This document shows positions 6,321 to 9,481 of a stretch of 9,481 nucleotides of DNA, in pieces (the stretch's first letter is position 1; the number at the start of each line of letters is the position of its first letter). Origin of the DNA: Lachnospiraceae bacterium UBA1766 (lineage in GTDB: Bacteria > Bacillota > Clostridia > Lachnospirales > Lachnospiraceae); the NCBI GenBank assembly GCA_002314715.1, contig DCGY01000022.1:1-9481 (forward strand), written 5' to 3'. Made by a program: the position numbers and the translations under genes. The notes under the pieces were generated by a model that saw only the letters and a list, made by a program, of their open reading frames with translations, had not been told where the DNA came from and ran no database searches.

Positions 6321-7208
6321 TTAATGTCTTCTTCCACCGCCGCCGTGACTGTGTCCGCCACTGCTGGTATGTCTTCCGTAGCTACCGCCTCCATGACTTC
6401 CACCGGAGGAGGAACTGGTCTCAATGCGAACAAATGACACATCCTTTCGGATGAAATCGTCTCTGCTCTCTAAAATCTGGGGAGTTCTTTCCTTCACATA
6501 TGTGGTAGGAACAACGGTAACTTCTGCCTTCTTTTGCTTCATATTGATTGTCGCATAGAAAAAAGCAATTACCAAAGGTAAAATCACTACCACCGCCCAG
6601 GGAATCGAAAATGGCTGCAAATCCTGCTTTCCATAGTAAGCCAATTTCTCCACTGCGGCTTTATAGCCCAGGTATGGATTATAGAAAATTTCCCGGTCCA
6701 CAGCATCCAGGACCTCACCTTCCTCATAGGAACCGATTACATCAATCATACGTCCGCTGGTACTGAGCCACTCTCCCTTATGACTGATTCCATCATCATC
6801 CACATACCAGTTATATAAAAACAACGCACCGTCTCCGTAAGGCTTGTTATATCCAAACGCCCCATTATCATAAAAATCATCTGCGGTGTTCACCATTGCC
6901 CTGGTCCAATCATAATCACTGACACCCATATACTGGTTCGTGGTTAAAATTACAATATCAATCTGGGCTTCCTGCTCCATCTTCGCGATGTACGCTTCCA
7001 ATTCCTCTACTTCGTCAGCGGATAAGCTTCCTGCATAATCATAAACCCTCTGACTGGGTGCCTGACTGTTACTACGTGTAACCTCTCCGGTCTTTTGTGC
7101 TGTTACTGCACGAAATCCGTAAATCACCACCAGGATTCCAATTACAATGAACAACCAGGAAAAATCTTTAAAATACTGCTTTCTGGCAGCTTTCATAATA
7201 TCATTCAT
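6321..7208 (-). CDS. TPM-domain membrane protein, YgcG-like, with Gly/His-rich tail
   Basis: The product is 295 aa. ATG at 7208 follows GGAGG with 7 nt spacing; an internal ATG four codons later lacks a comparable site. A basic N-terminus precedes a first membrane segment (about 17-36). Residues about 53-190 form a TPM domain (the TLP18.3/Psb32/MOLO-1 fold, as in YgcG), with VYDYAGSLSADEVEELEAYI and the DGALFLYNW strand recognisable. A second membrane segment spans about 203-222. The tail (about 266-295) is a Gly/Ser/His run ending HSHGGGGRRH. By the positive-inside rule the TPM domain would be outside and the tail cytoplasmic. Related proteins usually end in Gly/Ser runs; the five histidines here are a notable variation. 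It lies 12 nt after the zinc-ribbon gene and shares its promoter and terminator. The biochemical role is not established; envelope assembly or quality control is a guess. Confidence 0.85.
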   Translation of the reverse strand: MNDIMKAARKQYFKDFSWLFIVIGILVVIYGFRAVTAQKTGEVTRSNSQAPSQRVYDYAGSLSADEVEELEAYIAKMEQEAQIDIVILTTNQYMGVSDYDWTRAMVNTADDFYDNGAFGYNKPYGDGALFLYNWYVDDDGISHKGEWLSTSGRMIDVIGSYEEGEVLDAVDREIFYNPYLGYKAAVEKLAYYGKQDLQPFSIPWAVVVILPLVIAFFYATINMKQKKAEVTVVPTTYVKERTPQILESRDDFIRKDVSFVRIETSSSSGGSHGGGSYGRHTSSGGHSHGGGGRRH

Positions 7209-7220
7209 TCTGCCACCTCC

Positions 7221-8207
7221 CTAGACCAAAAAGATGCCGTTAAGCAGAGCCAACGCAATGGTTAAAAAAGCCCACAGGGAAGCCGCATACAACACTACCT
7301 TTTTCTTGGATAAAGGACACTCTCCCACAATCTTACCGGTCTGTCCGTTTACATAAAAAGGATAGGCTTTATTCTGATAGGTATAATCATATTTCCATAC
7401 AGGCAACATACCATATTTGCTCTGATCGTTGCTTGTGTTGATATCATAAATATTGGTATGTACACTGGCATATCCCGAATGACTGGAAGAAACCAGATTT
7501 TTGGCGGAAGAAATCATTTTCTGCTTGGCACGTACCTCCAAATCAGCAGCAGGCATATTATATTTTTCTGCCTTGAATCCGGACAAATACTCCGGATGAA
7601 ATTTCTCCAAATCCTCGTACTGATAGGGCTCCATCAAATCCATAATATCATCCGGCATCGGAATCGAAGCATCTGCCGGAATGGCACGATAGGGAATATT
7701 CATTCTGCGAACCACATGGTAAATGGACACTTCCGTATATCGTTTATCACCGGTGGTCCAGGAACGGGTTTTCTTGCCTTCTCCCTCGAAATGAACGTTT
7801 GCATCATAATCATAGAACCAATAAGGCACATATTCTCCCACCATTCCGTTTAGACGAACTTCCGAAAGAAAATCGATGGGCGCAAACTTAAATTTTTTGA
7901 AGCGATCACGAATCATGGATTTGCATTGTTCCTTGCCGATTTTAAAAGGAATAATCATAGCCGGCTCATACTGCCCTTCCACTCTCTGATTCAAAATAAT
8001 ATAATTTCCACAATAAGGACACTGTGTGGCCGCCGTATGCTCCAAAACCGGAACTTCACCGGAACAGCTGGGACAAAGGGTCATTACGTCCTTACCGGCA
8101 TCACTTCTTGTCTCACTGTCTAAACTGTCACAATACGGACATATCATTTTCTTTTTTTCAGGGCTGTAAATCACATTGCCTTCACAGTTTTTACACTTAA
8201 AGATCAT
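7221..8207 (-). CDS. Double zinc-ribbon protein with C-terminal membrane segment
   Basis: The product is 328 aa. ATG at 8207 has GGGGG 7 nt upstream. Two four-cysteine zinc ribbons lie at the N-terminus: C5/C8 with C23/C26, and C45/C48 with C63/C66, each pair as C-x2-C. The middle (about 80-295) is rich in aromatic residues and beta strands (EYVPYWFYDYDANVHFEG, MLPVWKYDYTY, YPFYVNGQTGKIVG) and matches no enzyme I recognise. Residues about 304-326 form a hydrophobic helix at the extreme C-terminus, suggesting a tail-anchored protein whose ribbons face the cytoplasm. Such proteins are often annotated as TFIIB-type zinc ribbon or as helicase-like, but there are no helicase motifs here. It is the first gene of an operon with the TPM protein, a pairing that recurs in clostridia as far as I know. 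Function unknown. Confidence 0.85.
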   Translation of the reverse strand: MIFKCKNCEGNVIYSPEKKKMICPYCDSLDSETRSDAGKDVMTLCPSCSGEVPVLEHTAATQCPYCGNYIILNQRVEGQYEPAMIIPFKIGKEQCKSMIRDRFKKFKFAPIDFLSEVRLNGMVGEYVPYWFYDYDANVHFEGEGKKTRSWTTGDKRYTEVSIYHVVRRMNIPYRAIPADASIPMPDDIMDLMEPYQYEDLEKFHPEYLSGFKAEKYNMPAADLEVRAKQKMISSAKNLVSSSHSGYASVHTNIYDINTSNDQSKYGMLPVWKYDYTYQNKAYPFYVNGQTGKIVGECPLSKKKVVLYAASLWAFLTIALALLNGIFLV

Positions 8208-8239
8208 ATTCTTTCCCCCTTATTCTATTTCCCCAACTA

Positions 8240-8268
8240 ATCATATTCTATTTTCGGTACAATGTAAA
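8240..8268 (-). promoter_or_regulatory. Sigma-A promoter of the zinc-ribbon/TPM operon
   Basis: On the minus strand, TTTACA (8268-8263) and TATGAT (8245-8240) are separated by exactly 17 nt; each matches the consensus at five of six positions. It sits 32 bases before the zinc-ribbon start codon, so the leader is only about 25 nt. Confidence 0.8.
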
Positions 8269-8290
8269 GAAACAATCCATCTTCAAGGCA

Positions 8291-8371
8291 CAAAAATACC
8301 CCAATTCAAAAGCCTGCCATACAAAGGGAAAATCAATAATTTTTCTCCATGACTTCTTCTGAATTGGGGTA
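8291..8371 (-). terminator. Large-loop intrinsic terminator of tpiA
   Basis: On the minus strand, TACCCCAATTCA (8371-8360) pairs perfectly over 12 bp with TGAATTGGGGTA (8308-8297), followed by TTTTTG. The two arms are 51 nt apart, far more than usual, and the loop holds a smaller A/T-rich stem (AAAAAT with ATTTTC). It lies about 20 bases after the tpiA stop. Confidence 0.8.
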
Positions 8372-8392
8372 TATTATTTCAGTTAGCGCTTC

Positions 8393-9139
8393 TTATGCGT
8401 TTACAACAGAGCCAAACTCTGCTTTGAGGGAAGCACCGCCGATCAAACCACCGTCGATATCTTCTTTTGCAAGCAATTCCTTTGCATTTCCTGCATTCAT
8501 AGATCCGCCGTACTGAATACGTACTGCAGCTGCAGTTGCATCATCATACATCTCAGCGATGCAGTCACGAATGCCCTTGCAAACTTCCTGTGCCTGATCG
8601 GAAGTAGCGGTCTTACCGGTTCCGATAGCCCAGATAGGCTCATAAGCGATTACAATGGTCTTTACCTGATCTGCGGTTACACCAACAAGATCAGACTTAA
8701 TCTGGAAGCGAATCCAATCCATGGTAACGCCCATTTCTCTCTGCTCAAGAGACTCACCACAGCAAAGAATAGGAGTAATGCCGGCTTCAAGAGCCTTCTT
8801 AACCTTCTTGTTCAAGAAAGCATCATCCTCTTTGAAGTACTCACGTCTCTCAGAGTGGCCAATGATAACGTACTCAACACCTGCATCCTTAAGCATGGGA
8901 GCAGAAATTTCTCCGGTGTAAGCACCCTTATCCTCAATGTAGAAGTTCTCTGCACCAACATGTACATTGGTACCCTTAACTGCTTCTACTACGGGAACGA
9001 TATCAATTGCAGGAACACAGTATACTACGTCTACTGCATCATTTACTACCAAATCCTTCAGTTCAGCGCAAAGTGCTACTGCCTGGCTGGGAGTCATATT
9101 CATTTTCCAGTTTCCTGCGATAATTCTTCTTCTTGCCAT
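8393..9139 (-). CDS. tpiA: Triosephosphate isomerase
   Basis: The product is 248 aa, the usual size. ATG at 9139 has GAGG about 11 nt upstream. It interconverts dihydroxyacetone phosphate and glyceraldehyde 3-phosphate in glycolysis, in the cytoplasm as a dimer. All active-site elements are present: N10 and K12 in AGNWKMN, H95 in IIGHSERREYF, the catalytic base E167 in AYEPIWAIGTGKTA, the flexible loop at 168-177, and the phosphate-binding GGS (211-213) and GG (234-235) near the C-terminus. It follows pgk on the same strand after 123 bases, the common glycolytic order in Firmicutes. Its codon bias is typical of a highly expressed gene. Confidence 0.99.
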   Translation of the reverse strand: MARRRIIAGNWKMNMTPSQAVALCAELKDLVVNDAVDVVYCVPAIDIVPVVEAVKGTNVHVGAENFYIEDKGAYTGEISAPMLKDAGVEYVIIGHSERREYFKEDDAFLNKKVKKALEAGITPILCCGESLEQREMGVTMDWIRFQIKSDLVGVTADQVKTIVIAYEPIWAIGTGKTATSDQAQEVCKGIRDCIAEMYDDATAAAVRIQYGGSMNAGNAKELLAKEDIDGGLIGGASLKAEFGSVVNA

Positions 9140-9160
9140 TTAACAATCCTCACATTCTCT

Positions 9161-9202
9161 TATAAAACCCGGACGCTTCACAGGATTTGCAAAACGCCCG
9201 GG
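9161..9202 (-). terminator. Hairpin between pgk and tpiA, weak terminator or attenuator
   Basis: On the minus strand, CCCGGGCG (9202-9195) pairs with CGTCCGGG (9175-9168) over 8 bp with one G-U, around a 19-nt loop, followed by TTTTATA. The short U tract and long loop suggest partial termination or mRNA processing, which would set tpiA below pgk. A weaker 7-bp hairpin, AAACAGC with GCTGTTT, lies earlier (about 9229-9253) and has no U run. I see no clear separate tpiA promoter in the gap. Confidence 0.5.
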
Positions 9203-9262
9203 ACTTATGAAATCTTTTTATGATCTCAAACAGCTCCTTATCGTTGCTGTTTTCCTGAAATC

Positions 9263-9481
9263 TTAGTTGTTGTCTGCTGCATCTACACCGGGAAGAACCT
9301 TACCCTCAAGGTATTCAAGGGAAGCTCCACCACCGGTAGAGATATGGCTCATCTTGTCACCGAAGCCAAGCTGGTTAACTGCTGCTGCAGAATCACCACC
9401 ACCGATAATGGTAGTTGCATCGGTATCAGCAAGAGCCTTCGCTACAGCGATTGTACCTGCTGCAAGAGTAGGATTCTCAAA
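9263..9481 (-). CDS. pgk: Phosphoglycerate kinase, C-terminal fragment (5' part beyond right edge)
   Basis: The last 72 codons and the TAA stop at 9265-9263 are present; the gene enters from the right edge in frame. The segment contains IIGGGDSAAAVNQLG and DKMSHISTGGGASLEYLEG, the nucleotide-binding and C-terminal signatures of phosphoglycerate kinase, ending KVLPGVDAADNN. The enzyme transfers phosphate from 1,3-bisphosphoglycerate to ADP in glycolysis. The truncation is only by the window edge. tpiA follows on the same strand. Confidence 0.98.
   Translation of the reverse strand, partial: FENPTLAAGTIAVAKALADTDATTIIGGGDSAAAVNQLGFGDKMSHISTGGGASLEYLEGKVLPGVDAADNN

Overview
The window reads as chromosomal DNA of a spore-forming, low-to-moderate GC Firmicute, most likely a clostridium of the Lachnospiraceae type. 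Supporting this are an engulfment protein of sporulation (SpoIIP), strong purine-rich ribosome binding sites, consensus sigma-A promoters, a pgk-tpiA glycolytic pair, and a lipoprotein carrying Cys/His repeats of a kind I associate with gut clostridia. The genus cannot be fixed from the sequence. There is no sign of phage, IS element, CRISPR, tRNA or rRNA.

Layout, left to right. Positions 1-4208 hold a three-gene minus-strand operon: a metallo-beta-lactamase-fold hydrolase, then a GAF/HD-GYP phosphodiesterase, then a large FecR-domain lipoprotein that runs off the left edge. Both junctions are 4-base ATGA stop/start overlaps. A promoter with consensus TTGACA and TATAAT boxes (18-nt spacer) lies upstream at 4285-4314. 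The lipoprotein has no stop codon inside the window, so it is easy to overlook; it is open for 651 codons and ends in a 10-unit ESTE repeat followed by three 41-residue Cys/His repeats. Positions 4348-5637 hold spoIIP (minus). A 302-bp divergent gap follows, with a possible sigma-E promoter for spoIIP and a sigma-A promoter plus a structured leader for rpsT. rpsT (ribosomal protein S20, plus strand, UUG start) is the only plus-strand gene. It ends in a strong terminator facing the terminator of the next minus-strand operon.

Positions 6321-8207 hold a two-gene minus-strand operon: a double zinc-ribbon protein with a C-terminal membrane segment, then a TPM-domain (YgcG-like) membrane protein with a Gly/His-rich tail. 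Positions 8393-9481 hold tpiA and the C-terminal end of pgk (minus), with a hairpin between them and an unusual large-loop terminator after tpiA.

How the genes work together. pgk and tpiA are glycolysis, rpsT is translation, and spoIIP is spore engulfment. The zinc-ribbon/TPM pair is a recurrent but poorly understood membrane module. The part most likely to be under-described is the 1-4208 operon. It couples a candidate cyclic-phosphodiester hydrolase and a candidate cyclic-dinucleotide phosphodiesterase to a surface lipoprotein, which suggests a nucleotide-signalling module linked to the cell envelope. That role is inference; the domain calls and overlaps are read directly from the sequence.
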